NCBI GenBank assembly: GCA_037349105.1
Contig: JAYJMM010000063.1
Span: 868,001-932,000, forward strand
Source: Limnomonas spitsbergensis
Taxonomy: Eukaryota > Chlorophyta > Chlorophyceae > Chlamydomonadales
Direction of reading: 5' to 3'
Length of the DNA stretch: 64,000 nucleotides
The notes below the pieces were generated by a model. It did not search any database, was not told where the DNA came from, and saw only the letters and a list, made by a program, of their open reading frames with translations. Each line of letters starts with the position of its first letter. Position 1 is the first letter of the stretch. The position numbers were made by a program, and so were the translations under genes. Shown in pieces: positions 22,166-33,837 of the stretch.

Positions 22166-23665
22166 ACAATTAAGCGCCCTCGCAGCCGAGCTTTTTCGAG
22201 CAAGGCCCAGAGGTGTAATAATGGCATTGACTGGGAGGTGTCTGGGGAGGTGGCAGGGCTCCATAGGCTAATAGGCTACGTAGAGTCTTCCAGCAGCTAT
22301 AAGTGCTTGCCTTTTTCGAGAAAGGCTTTTGGGCATGAAGAAGTTGTTGTGAAGATTTTACAGTCCAGCGGGGCATCACATTTGAATATTTGATGGATGG
22401 GACTTGTGCCCGTAAACCGGTACATGCACTAAATACGCTGGGACAGCGAGCGAAAACCACTAAACCAGTGACCCCCATGGGCAAGCAACCAACACACAAC
22501 CACCGAGCAGCACAGTCCGGCGGCCAAACGTGTGCCGTAGGTAGGACGATCCTGCTGACCTGTACTATATTGTGCGGATCATACTTGCGCTGCAGAATAT
22601 TTTCCTGTCTGAACCGGTTTGCGGGAACCTATCCCATGCTCGACCATGCTTCAAATCTGATGCTCATCAGGAAATTCAAAATCCACTACACAAATCACAA
22701 TGTGTAATAGATATTTCGACAAAGCTAGAGGGGCTAGGGGCTTATGTGCGGCCAGGTTCGCTGAGGGCCGGTAGGTGAATTACCTTGCCCCTCTGGGCCC
22801 CGCTCAAAAAGGCTCAGCCGCGTAGGCGCCTAAATAAAGGGTAGGTAGGTGGGTTGTGCAACTGCCGCAGTCCGCAGTCCGCAGCACCGAATACAGCACC
22901 AGGGAGGCTTCAGGACACGCTGGAGACGCCAAGCTGGCTGCTCCACCAGCTTGACGGCCTACACCCGAGGGCGGCGGCGCGTGTGCGCCGTTCACCACAA
23001 ATCGCCCCCTCTGAAACTGCGCCTTCTGACAGCGGGCCGGAGTGAAGGTCTGTCCCTCCTAACACTGTGGAGAGGTGCGTGGTGCTCTGGATGCATGAGG
23101 CCTAGGGGTGGCCGCCACCGTGCTCGCCACCAAGGACGCTAGCTTTCAGCGAGGGTAGCTTGCGATGAGGCGAGATCTTAGGCAGCGAGCCTCTGCTAGT
23201 GGGGCTCCTGCTTTTGTTTTTGCTCCTGCATCGACTGTTCTGGCACCCACCCAGGCAGCATGGTGCTACAACAGTTGCAGCTGAAGCAAAAGTCTGCCAG
23301 CCTGCCGTGCGTTGCTGCGGCTGGTGCTGATGCTCTAGTTGTTGTGGCTGGCGCCGCCAGTGCTGGGCAGCAGCTGCATGGAAGGCTGCATAGCTGAATG
23401 GCGGATCGTGCAGTATTGTACTATTGTTCAGCCTTGGATGGCCGGTTCTTGATTGTCCCCGATCGATGATCTGGCAAGTGAGCTTGGCCTCTTGCATGGC
23501 GGTACTTTGACTTTATAACTGAGGTGTGTGGTGATGATGTCCTACTTACCGATCTCTATTTGGCAATCGGTATCGGCTTCCGCAAATTCAATGCGAGGTA
23601 GCGGAATCGCCGGGGTTGACGCCTGATAGCTGTCGCTGCAATACGCTGATGGCGCGACGTATTTT

Positions 23666-24885
23666 GCGGACGCTGCGTGAGCGCCCCTACGCAAAGTTCG
23701 TTATTTGTCACGTGTATGTGCAGAACCCTAAATCCTGAAAGTGCAACCACCATGTCATCGGACGAGTCAAATGCCTGCTATGAAAAACTGCTGGATCCTC
23801 GTTGGATACCGCATTGCAGGGTAGTGACGCCGGGGCCGGCGCCGGGGAAAATGGGCCGAAGGCCTATTTTTCCCGGCCATCTTGTGACCCCCGCCCCGGC
23901 GAACCCCGGCAAAAATGGAGGTTCGGCCGACTCTGCCATCGGCGGCAGCCGGGTATTTTTTCATATTCTCACAACTCTCCCCGGCTAAATATATTATTGA
24001 AAGGCAAATCTATAATCAGATAGCGGTATGAAGATTAAGCCTGACGCTCAAGTGAAAACAGAACCCCCTCCCGCGGGAGGACTGTTCCCTGCCCAGCACC
24101 TGCTGCCCAGCCCGCAACGGACTTTTGTGTTCTAACTTGCCAACGTGGCCACTACTGGCACCGAACTAAATTGATGTGGACAGGTCTTGCAAAGGCGCTT
24201 CTTTCGATATGTGACAAACATGCTAAGCTTCGTTTTCGAGAAGCCACGCAGGCCGCGAGAGCACCGCGCCTTGCAGAATCCTGGGAGAATCCAGCTCAAA
24301 TCGCAAGGTTAATTGTGCTCTAACTTTCCAACCCGGCCGCTCCTAGTGCCGATGGGAAGTGCTTCATGAAGATAATGTCAAGGAACATCATTCCATCGAG
24401 GCAGGCTCATGCAAGCAACATAGAAGCAAATTCAACACCCAGAAAGGCGGACGTAGAATGTCATGAGGTGCACATTTCAAAAAAAATGAAAGTGTGAAAA
24501 ATTCCACACCTGCCGGCCATTTTCAGACCCCCCGGCCGGCGCAACCGGCCAAAAAACATACCCCCGCCCGGGAAAAGCCGGCCATCTGGCTGACCCCGGT
24601 CACTACCCTGCCGCATTGTGTTTTGCTGTTATCGCTTTATCCCACTTTCGAATTTGTACGAGGTGCCAGCGGGCCGGGTATGTCCCTAGTGTCAGTCCAG
24701 TCGTCAAAATCGGTGAACTGCTAGCTTGCTGCGTGAATGCGTGCCCGCCGAGCATGTTGTCGCTCAGCAGCTGAGAGCCTGAGCTTGAGGCAGAAGGTTA
24801 CGCTTCTTTCGTCCACTCGGCGGCATTTCTTATACTCCGGAGCACGAACACTTCCTTAATCCGCATTTTTCAGCCCCCACGCTCC
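23666..24885 (+). repeat. Repeated unit interrupted by a hAT-like element
   Basis: 23672-23816 plus 24619-24872 match 45859-46270 almost base for base, including a small frame beginning MSSDESNACYE. In this copy the frame is split by the insertion at 23817-24610. The other copy is uninterrupted, so the pair gives an occupied and an empty site in one window. Confidence 0.88.
23817..24610. mobile_element. Non-autonomous hAT-like DNA transposon, 794 bp
   Basis: The ends are inverted repeats (CAGGGTAGTGACGCCGGGGC and, on the other strand, CAGGGTAGTGACCGGGGTCA). They are flanked by a perfect 8-bp direct repeat CCGCATTG (23809-23816 and 24611-24618). CAGGG termini with an 8-bp duplication are the hAT signature. 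Sub-terminal regions are rich in GGCCGG motifs. No transposase frame is present, so it depends on a partner. The uninterrupted homologue is at about 45990-46015. Confidence 0.88.
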
Positions 24886-24904
24886 ATGACACCACAAGAC
24901 GGCG

Positions 24905-25450
24905 TTGGGGGCGTTACCAGGGTAAAACGGCTTTTTACTAGGGTGAAAATGTCCGATACTAGGTAAACGCATCTACCATGGTAAAAGTCGTCTACCCTGG
25001 TAAGGGTAAGAGTACCTTGGTAAAGGAAATGTTACCATGGTGGTACCCTGGTAACAAAACCCCGGTATCTGTGTCCGTTACTATGGTAACAATACCCTGT
25101 TTGTACCATGGTACGTGTGTCCGTTACTATGGTAACCATACCCTGGTACAAATGTCCGATACTAGGTAACACTACCCTGGTATGCCCTGTCCGTTACTAT
25201 GGTAACAATACCATGTTATACCCTGGTACACCGTGTCCGATACTATGGTCACAATACCATGTCATACCCTGGTATACCCTGCCCGATACTATGGTTACAT
25301 TACCCGGACATACCCTGTCCGATACTATGGTTGCAGTACCTTATCTTACCATGTTATACCTTGGTATTTTGGTTCATTACCATGGTGACGGTACCTTGTT
25401 ATGCCATGTCTGTTACTTTGGTTACGCCGTTACGGTACCCTTTTATTTGT
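24905..25450 (+). repeat. Palindrome-rich TACCATGGTA / TACCCTGGTA repeat
   Basis: About 30 occurrences of TAC(C/T)(A/C)TGGTA, many embedded in GTTACTATGGTAACAATACC-type units of about 24-48 bp. Most cores are self-complementary. The + strand frame reading YYGNNTM-like repeats is compositional. Confidence 0.88.
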
Positions 25451-25699
25451 GTCCATTAACTAAAATACCCTACAAGTGTGGCTGTTGTTTGCCCCATCTT
25501 GGATTCCACAGCATGGGTATCTCCAATTACATGCACACCCATCAACATACAATATTAGTACATGCAGATCTCTCTCCATACAAATCAAAGATGGGATCGA
25601 GGCATGCCGTTGATTTATTAGTTCATTCACTATTAAAAACCTGGAAATGTGACCTCAAACGAACAAGCTTGTGTGCCATCATGCAAACATCAAATTGCA

Positions 25700-26930
25700 A
25701 ATGACAGATATACCTGTAATTATGCCTTATAGATCCAAAATGTAATGTCATATTTGGCAGGTGTGGGAAAGAAACGCATCCATCATATACCTACAAACCA
25801 AGCAGAATATGTGGAGGCCGCAATGTCAATAAGCTACCATAAGTGCACAAATGCTTGGCAATCATAAGTGCAAAAAACTAAATTTGGCTTAAGATATGGG
25901 ACAAGCAATTAGGAACTCCATCTTCGAGATCTAGTATTCGCCACCTTCAAAGACGCATTGTTGTTCCCGGATGCCGACTTCGGGATCTTGGGGGACTGCT
26001 CTGAATATGGAGGGAGGAGAGAGACGTTAAGAGAGACTTGAAATTCAACATCACAATGAAAGCCAATGAACACATATTACCAAGGTAACGTGAAATGACT
26101 TGGTTTACTTACTCAAAATGCAGTCAATCAACAAAGGCATTTGAAAACAATGCGCGGCATGCACTTACCCTCATCGAGATGCATGGCTGTGTACTTATGT
26201 AAAATCGGTTGTGTCGTCATCATCCTTACTTCCATTCAAGACGGTGAAGGCGGATCTGATAGATAGGAGGCAAGCAAGGTCGGTTTCGGTGAGCATTCAA
26301 GCTCTCATCTCAACATGGTGTTGAATTATTTGAAACATTTGAAATGGCCCACCCTTGTCCTCCTCATTTGTGCGGTCATTGCGGATGTTATCCTTTAACC
26401 TAGCTTGTAGCCTCAATCTCGGATTTTGCATCCATACTCATTCCCAATCCTGACTTTGGTACGGTATAGGAATATGGGAATATGGGAATCGTTATGTGAA
26501 GTGGCCTACAAACAAAAAATGGCAATTGTTATGCGTTTGGAACAAATGAAGTAAATGCGGTCATTTCAACAAAGAGATCGATGGCACTCACCTAGCTGTT
26601 TTTGTTTTTTCAATGTCAGTGGTGCATATGAGGGGGGCCCACAACTTGCTTTTACTGCCACTTAAGGTAGAAATCTCTCACTCGTTGTTTTGTACAAGAG
26701 GATCAACGTATGAACATTGCTTTCGAAAAGTGAGGCTCCATCCAATTCCTTGCCTGGAAACCCCCTTACGTAACTTGGTCAACATGGAGGAGGACCTTCA
26801 AAGGAAAATGAAGAGGTGAAACCGGTGATATTTGTAAAAACGAAGGCTTTGGACGCCAGACAGTTGGGATTGATAATTGGTTCAGATTCGGCCAAAATCA
26901 GGGGAGGGGTCGGGGGATGGAGAGGTGAAA
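25700..26930. other. AT-richer intergenic stretch, no gene recognised
   Basis: Lower G+C than the flanks, with no tandem repeats of note. The longest frame (26613-26819, +, 68 codons) has no features I recognise. Confidence 0.4.
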
Positions 26931-26933
26931 AAA

Positions 26934-28156
26934 TGTAACATAACTGGCACCTAGCAAGTGCCATGCTAATGCTTGTCAGAGATGGTAGCTAGGAAGCCAT
27001 GCTTTTAGTCATGCTAGTTCGCATATTACCCTGTGCGGATTGAAGCTCGTTTCCGTGTGTGTTTGTTTTAAGTAACTTCCTTCCGAAGTTCTGTGATTAC
27101 TTTAGTTGCCATGACTAGTGACACGTTAGCCATGACACTATGACTGTGAGCCCAATTCCACTTGTCACCGGAACGCGGAAATGGCTTGCCAGCTCACCCT
27201 CCCCAATTCCACTTGTCACCGGAATGGCACCGGAACGCCAGCGTGGCGCCAGCGTGGCGCTGCCGTACCCGTTAAGTGCCATATTTTGCATCGCTCCTAT
27301 TTTGAGCGATGCAAAAATACTTCGCATCAACGCTCCGACAGCGTGGATAACTTCGTCCTCATCTTCAATTTTTCATCGCCGTCATCGTTCGTTCGTTCCG
27401 AATACTCCTTTTCGCCCGTTCCTATTGCCATGGCCGACGCTTATCCTTAACAAGAGCCTCATTTGAATCTTTCCCGCGTAGAAGTCGGCACCGATCTGGC
27501 CAACCCAATGGCGAATTTCGACGCGTGCCCCCTAGCAGTCCCTCCGATCGCCTGGGCTATCGTTTAGCAGCGGCCTGCCATTTGCTACACCCAACTTCGA
27601 CAGTGCCGGGGCATCCCTTGCTGCACGTACCTTGCAACTCGGCATTTTGTCAAGCATGCCTATCATGCTAAGCGAGACAAGTAGACAGAACACTGTAGAT
27701 ACACGAAGCGATAAGGCAAATGCCTGACAGGCTGTTCACTAGAGAGAGTCGGTCTCAGCCGTACCCGAACACATTCCGGATACAAGTGGAATTGCGTTTC
27801 AAGTATTTTCATCCAGCGTGGCAGAAGCCTCGCCCAACCAGATAAATCGCCACCGGAACGCGTTCCGGTGAGCGCCCAAGTGGAATTGGGCCCTGTGCCC
27901 ATAACTGATAACTCTACTATGCGTGGTAGTAATTCTGATTTGTCATAGACTAGGGCATGCCTTGTTTGCCTAGCCTTCTTATTCTGAGACTCTGGTGCTT
28001 CGTGATCTAATTGTACGCCGACTCTGTCCGATTGTATCAAGATGTAACCAGCGATTCCCCACCGTGTTCCCGACTCCCCGGTCTCCGCTTCCTCTCTCAG
28101 CATGGACAGATAAGAGATACAAGTAAGGGCATTAATGTCTATTCTGCCCTGCTTCA
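26934..28156 (+). repeat. 5' LTR, interrupted by a 744-bp insertion
   Basis: It matches the 474-bp 3' LTR on either side of 27149-27892. The outer portions (26934-27148 and 27893-28156) add up to 479 bp. Confidence 0.88.
27149..27892. mobile_element. DNA element (MITE-like) nested in the 5' LTR
   Basis: The ends are inverted: CCCAATTCCACTTG then ACCGGAACGCG at 27151-27177, and the reverse complement at 27857-27890. A 5-bp CTGTG is present on both sides (27144-27148 and 27893-27897). The 3' LTR lacks it, so it postdates the LTR element. The CCCAATTCCACTTG motif repeats internally at 27203-27230. A TTTGCATCGCTCC ... GAGCGATGCAAA hairpin sits near 27285-27317. The exact ends are uncertain by one or two bases. 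Confidence 0.78.
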
Positions 28157-28158
28157 CT

Positions 28159-28174
28159 TGGTTTCACAGCCTGA
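28159..28174 (+). other. Primer binding site candidate of the LTR element
   Basis: TGGTTTCACAGCCTGA begins two bases after the 5' LTR and is identical to the site in the TRIM at 31827-31842. It starts with TGG, as needed to pair with a tRNA CCA end, but is not the plant initiator-Met PBS (TGGTATCAGAGC). The priming tRNA was not identified. Confidence 0.6.
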
Positions 28175-30482
28175 TTGATCCTGAATTGCCATCCCTGGCA
28201 ATTTTTGACGGACTTGTCACGCCTGGCCTGCGTCCCTGCGACTGAGAAATCGCGAAATGTTGGCCCAACCTCCGCGTAGTACCGTAGTGTCGTACGCGCA
28301 TTGTCAGCCAGCCATGTTGTATTGCTGTCGCTTGTGTACATTGCCTGAGTATCGCCTGTGTATCTCGCTTGACATCCCGTCTCGCTTGTGCCCTCGCGTG
28401 TACCTCTCGCGTGTGCCCTCGCTTCAGCCAGATTTGGTCAGCACTTCCGGTGGGCAGCAGTCGACAGTCAGCCTGAACTTCACTCAGCTGTCAGTTAAAT
28501 GACCAGTCATCGCCACAGCCGGCCTCAGCAAGGTCGTTCTGGGCAGGCTAGGTTATTCTCGACAAGCCCGTGCCTAGCGATTTGTGGATCGCTCGAGCTG
28601 CTATCAGACGTCAGCTGAATTTGCAGATGTTTTATTTCATAACGGCGTGGCTAGAAGATGACGGGACTATGGAACCCAGATTCATCACGTCCGGTTTTCA
28701 ATTTCCCAGATTTTTTCCCCCGGCCAAAACGTCTCGTTCTACTGTGCGTCCCTTGTGACCGTCCTCTACCGTCCAACTCAAAGGATGACAGGCAACGCAA
28801 TTCCCATCTGAAACCATGGCATAGACCTAAAGAGTTGTATTGCCTAGGCCGGGTGCATCACTTTGATGGTGGGACAACTCATGGAAACTTGTCATGCGCA
28901 ATTACTAGATGTGCCCCGGAGTGCACACATTTGTTTGAGGGAGGAGGAGAGATGGGTCAGCACTCAGGAGACGGGCATGAGAGGAGTTAATGCAGTGCGT
29001 CGAGGTAGGACCCCTGAGGAGCCGGTGAAGAGTAATTCCCGTGCATCCACTTGGGACCACTGACCACGATAGGCAGATTAGCCTCAACTCCTTCGGGTAA
29101 TGTCAAGACTGTGCTAAGTTTCGAGACGTAGATTCTTACATGTCAAAACAGAGGTTTCTTTGCACGGAGATGAGGTGTTCCTAGAATCAACCCGATATCT
29201 ATACACCGCCCACGGGATCGTTTGCGTGATTCGTCTTGGGTATTCCATTTTCCACGGCCCGTTGTGACATGCCAATGGATTAAGGATTTTTTCTCCTCTA
29301 GGTTGCGGATACTGCGTTAAGCCATCCAGACTTTTTCGGCGACATCTAGAACACGGCTTTGACCAAACGGCAGTTTGTCTTCGCGTGTGTGTCACCATGC
29401 CATCTGATCCGGAGCTCTTATGCACTCTCACCGTAACTGGCCGAGATGAGCTCGCGGATAGATGAGGATGTTCAGCTCACATCAGGAATGCACAATCATG
29501 GTTCCTTGTTGTATGTGCCGCATAGGATCTGCAGATCTTGCATATGCGCCACTGGCTGATTCATGGCTTATGATGTTTCCACTTCCGGCTGCGGAGCGCG
29601 ACAAGCGAGCGATTGCCTCACGCGTATTTTAGCGGCCTTAGCTTCATCATCTGGTGGATGAGTTTTGCAAAGCACATCAGTCCATCAGGCCAGGTTGCGA
29701 CAGAGTAGCCAAGCCATAGCTTGGGTTTCGTACCAGGGTACACCCTCGCTCCAGGCAGGAGAGTCATTATCCCTGGCCTGCCCCGTCTGGTGAGATAGGG
29801 GGTGATATCGTGTACTATGTTGCACTTTATCCATTCATGGGTTGAGCATTGATTGTGTTCTACACATTTGCTTGTAAATATATTGAGGATGCCTTCATGC
29901 ATCGCTTCAACATCTATCCCATGGCCACGTTAGCTAGGTTTTTGTAGTTCCCTCCGGAGTCGCTCTCTAGGATGTATGCATATCCTACACCACCAATTAC
30001 GTCAGGATTTTAGAGGAGCGGTTGTCGTTGGTCCTAGGGGAGAGAAAATTACGGTCCCGGGGAAAGGAAATTACGGATTATGTTCAAGAAGACGAAGAAG
30101 ACGAACAAGACGAAGATGGAACTGCAGACGCGTGATGAGGAGCTATTAGATGGTTAAAATGCTTACTACGGCGTGATGGAAAGTAGCATACCTATTGTTG
30201 TTAGGCTCCTATGTATGTCCTCGATATGTTGACGTCCTTCTGTAGATCCCATGACATGATATGTTACAAGAAATAATGTTCTGACTTTTGAGAAAATAAA
30301 TTAGTTGGCAGTTAGATTATTGTTTATGAACGAATACGTTGGACGCCCGCCGCTTGATCATCGTATGGTTTTCTAGTTTTTTTGCATCGTATGATTTTTT
30401 TGCATCGTATGGTTTTCTAGTTTTTAAGCATGCTAATTTTGGATGGCTCCGAGGGCGTAGCCTGTTTGATAAGGGGGGAGGA

Positions 30483-30956
30483 TGTAACAAAACTGGCACC
30501 TAGCAAGTGCCATGCTAATGCTTGTCAGAGATGGTAGCTAGGAAGCCATGCTTTTAGTCATGCTATTTCGCATATTACTCTGTGCGGATTGAAGCTCGTT
30601 TCCGTGTGTGTTTGTTTTAAGTAACTTCCTTCCGAAGTTCTGTGATTACTTTAGTTGCCATGACTAGTGACACGTTAGCCATGACACTATGACAGTGCGC
30701 ATGACTCTACTATGCGTGGTAGTAATTCTGATTTGTCATAGACTAGGGCATGCCTTGTTTGCCTAGCCTTCTTATTCTGAGACTCTGGTGATTCGTGATC
30801 TTATTGTACGCCGACTCTGTTGCTTTACCGATTGTATCAAGATGTAACCAGCGATTCTCCACCATGTTCCCGACTCCCCGGTCTCCGCTTCCTCTCTCAC
30901 CATTGACAGATAAGAGATACAAGTAAGGGCATTATTGTCTGTACTGCCCTGCTTCA
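30483..30956 (+). repeat. 3' LTR, 474 bp, uninterrupted
   Basis: TGTAACAAAACTGGCACCTA ... TGCCCTGCTTCA, preceded by the polypurine tract at about 30469-30482 and followed by target duplicate AAAAA. Confidence 0.9.
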
Positions 30957-31294
30957 AAAAACGTCAGCGTAAGTCGAGTTAGACCCAAAGTTGGACTTCG
31001 GATAAGAGTCGTCGATTGCACAGTACGGTATAAATGAAGTATACGAGCTGTCTCACCGGCATTTGCAAGCGTTCGCTGTAGCCACCACACCATTATGCCG
31101 ACCAGGATGGCAATGCGGCCCACAGAATCATTGTACTAGATGGCCATGGACTGAGGACACGTTTCGTCATGTCGACTAAGAGATTAATTACTAGTTGGGT
31201 CGTCTGCCGAAATGGACGATGAAATGAAAAGACGGACGGGGAATGCAAGACTACACGAATGGACAGCGAGAACATGAAATCGTAAATACGGCAA

Positions 31295-31334
31295 GAAGGA
31301 TATAGAAATGGAATTCCATGTCTATATCCTTCGC
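31295..31334. repeat. ~38-bp near-perfect palindrome
   Basis: GAAGGATATAGAAATGGAAT is followed immediately by TCCATGTCTATATCCTTC, giving a hairpin with almost no loop. It is not obviously part of a larger element. Confidence 0.75.
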
Positions 31335-31726
31335 GCGGGGTTCAGGGTTCACATTTTTCGACAGGCAGCTCCGTTGCACACTGGCACGTTCAGTCATTGT
31401 TAAGCCGCATATGGTGCAACGGCATGATTCCCTGATCCAATAACTGAATATACGCAATAGGAAACTTTATCCACACCAACTAAGCATACCGGTATATTCG
31501 TCCGCTGCCATGGTCATGCGGAAGCTTCACTGAAGTTGGCAGATCCAATCGTTACACTCTGAAACGAGACTCGTGTCAGCACATGCTCTGCTTCTACAAA
31601 TAAAGCGGCAGTGGCACCGGCAACACAACAACACTTCATGTCGACCGCCATGCAATCCATGCATCATGGCAGCGGCTGCTAAGCTGGTTGCTCGCATATC
31701 AACGGAGGAGGGGCGCTCATAGATGG

Positions 31727-32152
31727 TGTAGCGATATGGGGTACATATACCCCTAAGAGTCGCCCCAATACATCTAGATCCTTTTACATCACGATCAATG
31801 CCCCTCGTAGTGGCATATCGTTACAATGGTTTCACAGCCTGAGAAACATTCGGCCTGCAGGAAGACCTATGTTCGATCTTGGCAACGTAAAAAAAAGTGC
31901 ATCCCCAACCGCTACGACAGAGCGAGTAACACGTATTGGACGTGGTACCTAGTTCGAATACGAGTCGAGGCTGAAGTCCAACCCATATCGAAAGATTGGG
32001 AGAGGGAAGCCACCCTCAAGGACGGGCGGGTGGATTAAGGGGGGAGGTATGTAGCGATCTGGGGTATATATACCCCTAAGTAAGAGTCGCCCCAAAACAT
32101 CTAGATCCTTTTACATCACGATCAATGCCCCTTGTAGTGGCATATCGTTACA
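31727..32152 (+). mobile_element. TRIM (miniature LTR retrotransposon), 426 bp
   Basis: A 99-bp 5' LTR (31727-31825) and 103-bp 3' LTR (32050-32152) both run TGTAGCGAT ... ATCGTTACA. They are bounded by the 5-bp repeat GATGG (31722-31726 and 32153-32157). The PBS TGGTTTCACAGCCTGA follows at 31827, and the polypurine tract AAGGGGGGAGG precedes the 3' LTR. The LTR contains a TATA palindrome, perfect in the 3' copy (GGGGTATATATACCCC). The 224-bp interior is almost wholly one 70-codon frame (31826-32038) that starts over the PBS. PBS and PPT match the 4-kb LTR element nearby, suggesting a shared mobilisation system. Confidence 0.92.
31826..32038 (+). CDS. 70-codon frame filling the TRIM interior
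   Basis: Begins MVSQPEKHSACRKTYVRSWQ at the PBS and ends WEREATLKDGRVD, just before the polypurine tract. It is basic (RKKK run) in the first half. It may be a remnant of the 3' end of a polyprotein left after internal deletion, or a chance frame. I recognise no domain. Confidence 0.35.
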   Translation: MVSQPEKHSACRKTYVRSWQRKKKCIPNRYDRASNTYWTWYLVRIRVEAEVQPISKDWEREATLKDGRVD

Positions 32153-32159
32153 GATGGTG

Positions 32160-33835
32160 CATAGCGTGAATTCAACGAGGCACGCATTGGAGGATTTGGA
32201 GCGAAAAGCAGTTGTCCCCGGCCAAAATGTGTGAGGCGCGCAGTCTCTGACCTACAACAGATTCCTGTCCCAGATAGACGTGTTACAACTAGTCGACTCA
32301 TCAGCCTACAAGCAAGCGCACGCAATTGGAAGCAACTGGAAAAGGGCACCCCAAGAAACCCGCCACTCACCGAGCATAGATGTGCGCCTACCACGCTTAT
32401 ATTAGTTTCAGCCTACGGCATGCGCTTGGCAAAGGGCCACCATGGGTAAGTACGGAGCTTCGTGGGCACATTGCTTCCTTGTTTAACATGGAGCCACACT
32501 CATCATAACATTATGAGTGCCTGCTCGTGTGCGCATACATTTATGGTTCCAAATCTGCATGTTCGGTGTGGACGGCGCGGCGGTCAACAAGAAGAGACAC
32601 GTTGTCGGCAGCGGTGTTAGTTGGGCAAGGGGGCATGGCGTGCATGTGGAGGACGCTCTATATGTTTGATATGTTTGCTTTCATGAAAGGAAATTAAGGA
32701 CTCCCGGTACGTAGTTTCCCGAAGGTCGTGAACAAAGTTAAGGATTATCTGCATCTCTTGTTTGCTTTCATTAACATTATTGCATCAAGGACAAGCTCGG
32801 GGTTGGCCTCCCGGAAGGCGCCACAGACCTTCACCATGTGCTCGGGGGGAATGTATGGGTGGTAGCTAGGCTCTGGCGTTCGCGTATGATGCGTTCATGT
32901 CTAGTTTTTTTAGAACCTGCCTTCATAACTTTGGGAATCAGATTTGTTTTTCCTCTTTGGAAGGATTTTTTCTTTTCGCACCCCTCTTGATTTCTCTCTT
33001 CCGTCTATTTAGTTTTGACTTGTTCTGGGCAAAGCTCTAGAGGGGCTGGGTAATCTATCTGTTACATGTTATTTTTAGTGCGTGTTGACCTTCTCAGAAA
33101 CTTTATTCAAGTTATTCTTTTACTTTCCTTGCCCCTCTTGCCTTCAATTTCCATTTCTGTCATCAACCAAGTTGGACACGCCGACGCGGCCGAGCGTTTG
33201 AGCACATGCCCGGAGCTACCGGAGCCGCACCAAGCCACCAATGATAGCAAGATGTGTGCTAGTGTGCGCACACGCGTTTAACAGTTATGGCTCGGTACGG
33301 TTTGCTAGCCGTACTTAATAGCATGGCTGATGACCAGAGGATGGTATCATCAGAGGATGGCACAACAGTCAACAACGCGAGACACGCACGTTGCTGCCAG
33401 CGGTGTTGGGCAAGAGGGAATGGCAACCATGTATTTGAGGACTCTCAGTATTCTTGCATCCAATGCCTAGGCATCATCAAGGAGGCGCTGAGAGAGAGGG
33501 TTTGGTCACTTGAAGGCGCCACGGACTCCCACTGTGTTTTGTACGGAGGGAGTCTGAATAATGGGTGTGAGTTTGTTTATATCTTGTGTGGAGGATGTGG
33601 CTAGGTGGTAGACATTGCTGAGGGCTAGTTTCTAGAGGGCCTGGGGATTCTGATTTATTTCCATTTCTTTACTTATGATGGGGGGGGGGCTCCCATGCAT
33701 ACTTTCTCTCATACGCTCTATCTTGCTTTCTCTCTCCTCTCTCTGAAGTCTCTTGATTTGTTGAGGGCTACCCTCTAGAGGGGGTGGAAATCATGTTGCC
33801 TCCCTTTCGTTTTTGTGCCATGGTATTTTCATTCA
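32160..33835. other. Intergenic, dispersed-repeat fragments
   Basis: Two copies of the unnamed dispersed repeat (about 32575-32720 and 33355-33500), a foldback arm (33170-33215), and three copies of a CTCTAGAGGGG(C/G)TGG segment (33037, 33628, 33765). No gene recognised. Confidence 0.5.
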
Positions 33836-33837
33836 AT

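Larger units (their letters stand above)
20410..23665. other. Intergenic region of dispersed repeat fragments
   Basis: No gene recognised. It holds foldback arms (20683, 21240-21330, 22165-22215, 22783-22835), a SINE body (21950-22165, +), and two copies of an unnamed dispersed repeat (about 20860-21010 and 21775-21935; also 32575-32720 and 33355-33500). That repeat's shared landmarks are GCGTGCATGTGGAGGACG-like and ATCAAGGAGCTAAGGGAGCG-like segments. Open frames here are short and resemble no family I know. Confidence 0.55.
26934..30956 (+). mobile_element. LTR retrotransposon (non-autonomous or decayed)
   Basis: The two LTRs (26934-28156 and 30483-30956) start TGTAAC and end TTCA. They are flanked by the 5-bp repeat AAAAA (26929-26933 and 30957-30961). 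A primer-binding-site candidate TGGTTTCACAGCCTGA starts at 28159, two bases after the 5' LTR. A purine tract AAGGGGGGAGGA directly precedes the 3' LTR. The internal 2.3 kb contains no frame with recognisable gag, protease, integrase, RT or RNase H motifs, so this copy cannot be autonomous. Apart from the nested insertion the LTRs differ by only a few percent, suggesting a fairly young insertion. Confidence 0.88.

Noticed and set aside
23102..23497. 131-codon minus-strand frame rich in Gln, Ser and Arg
   Set aside because: No domain, no splice context and biased composition; insufficient to call a gene.
28157..30482. Retroviral-type pol gene in the LTR element interior
   Set aside because: No RT, integrase, RNase H or protease motif could be read in any frame; only short frames are present.
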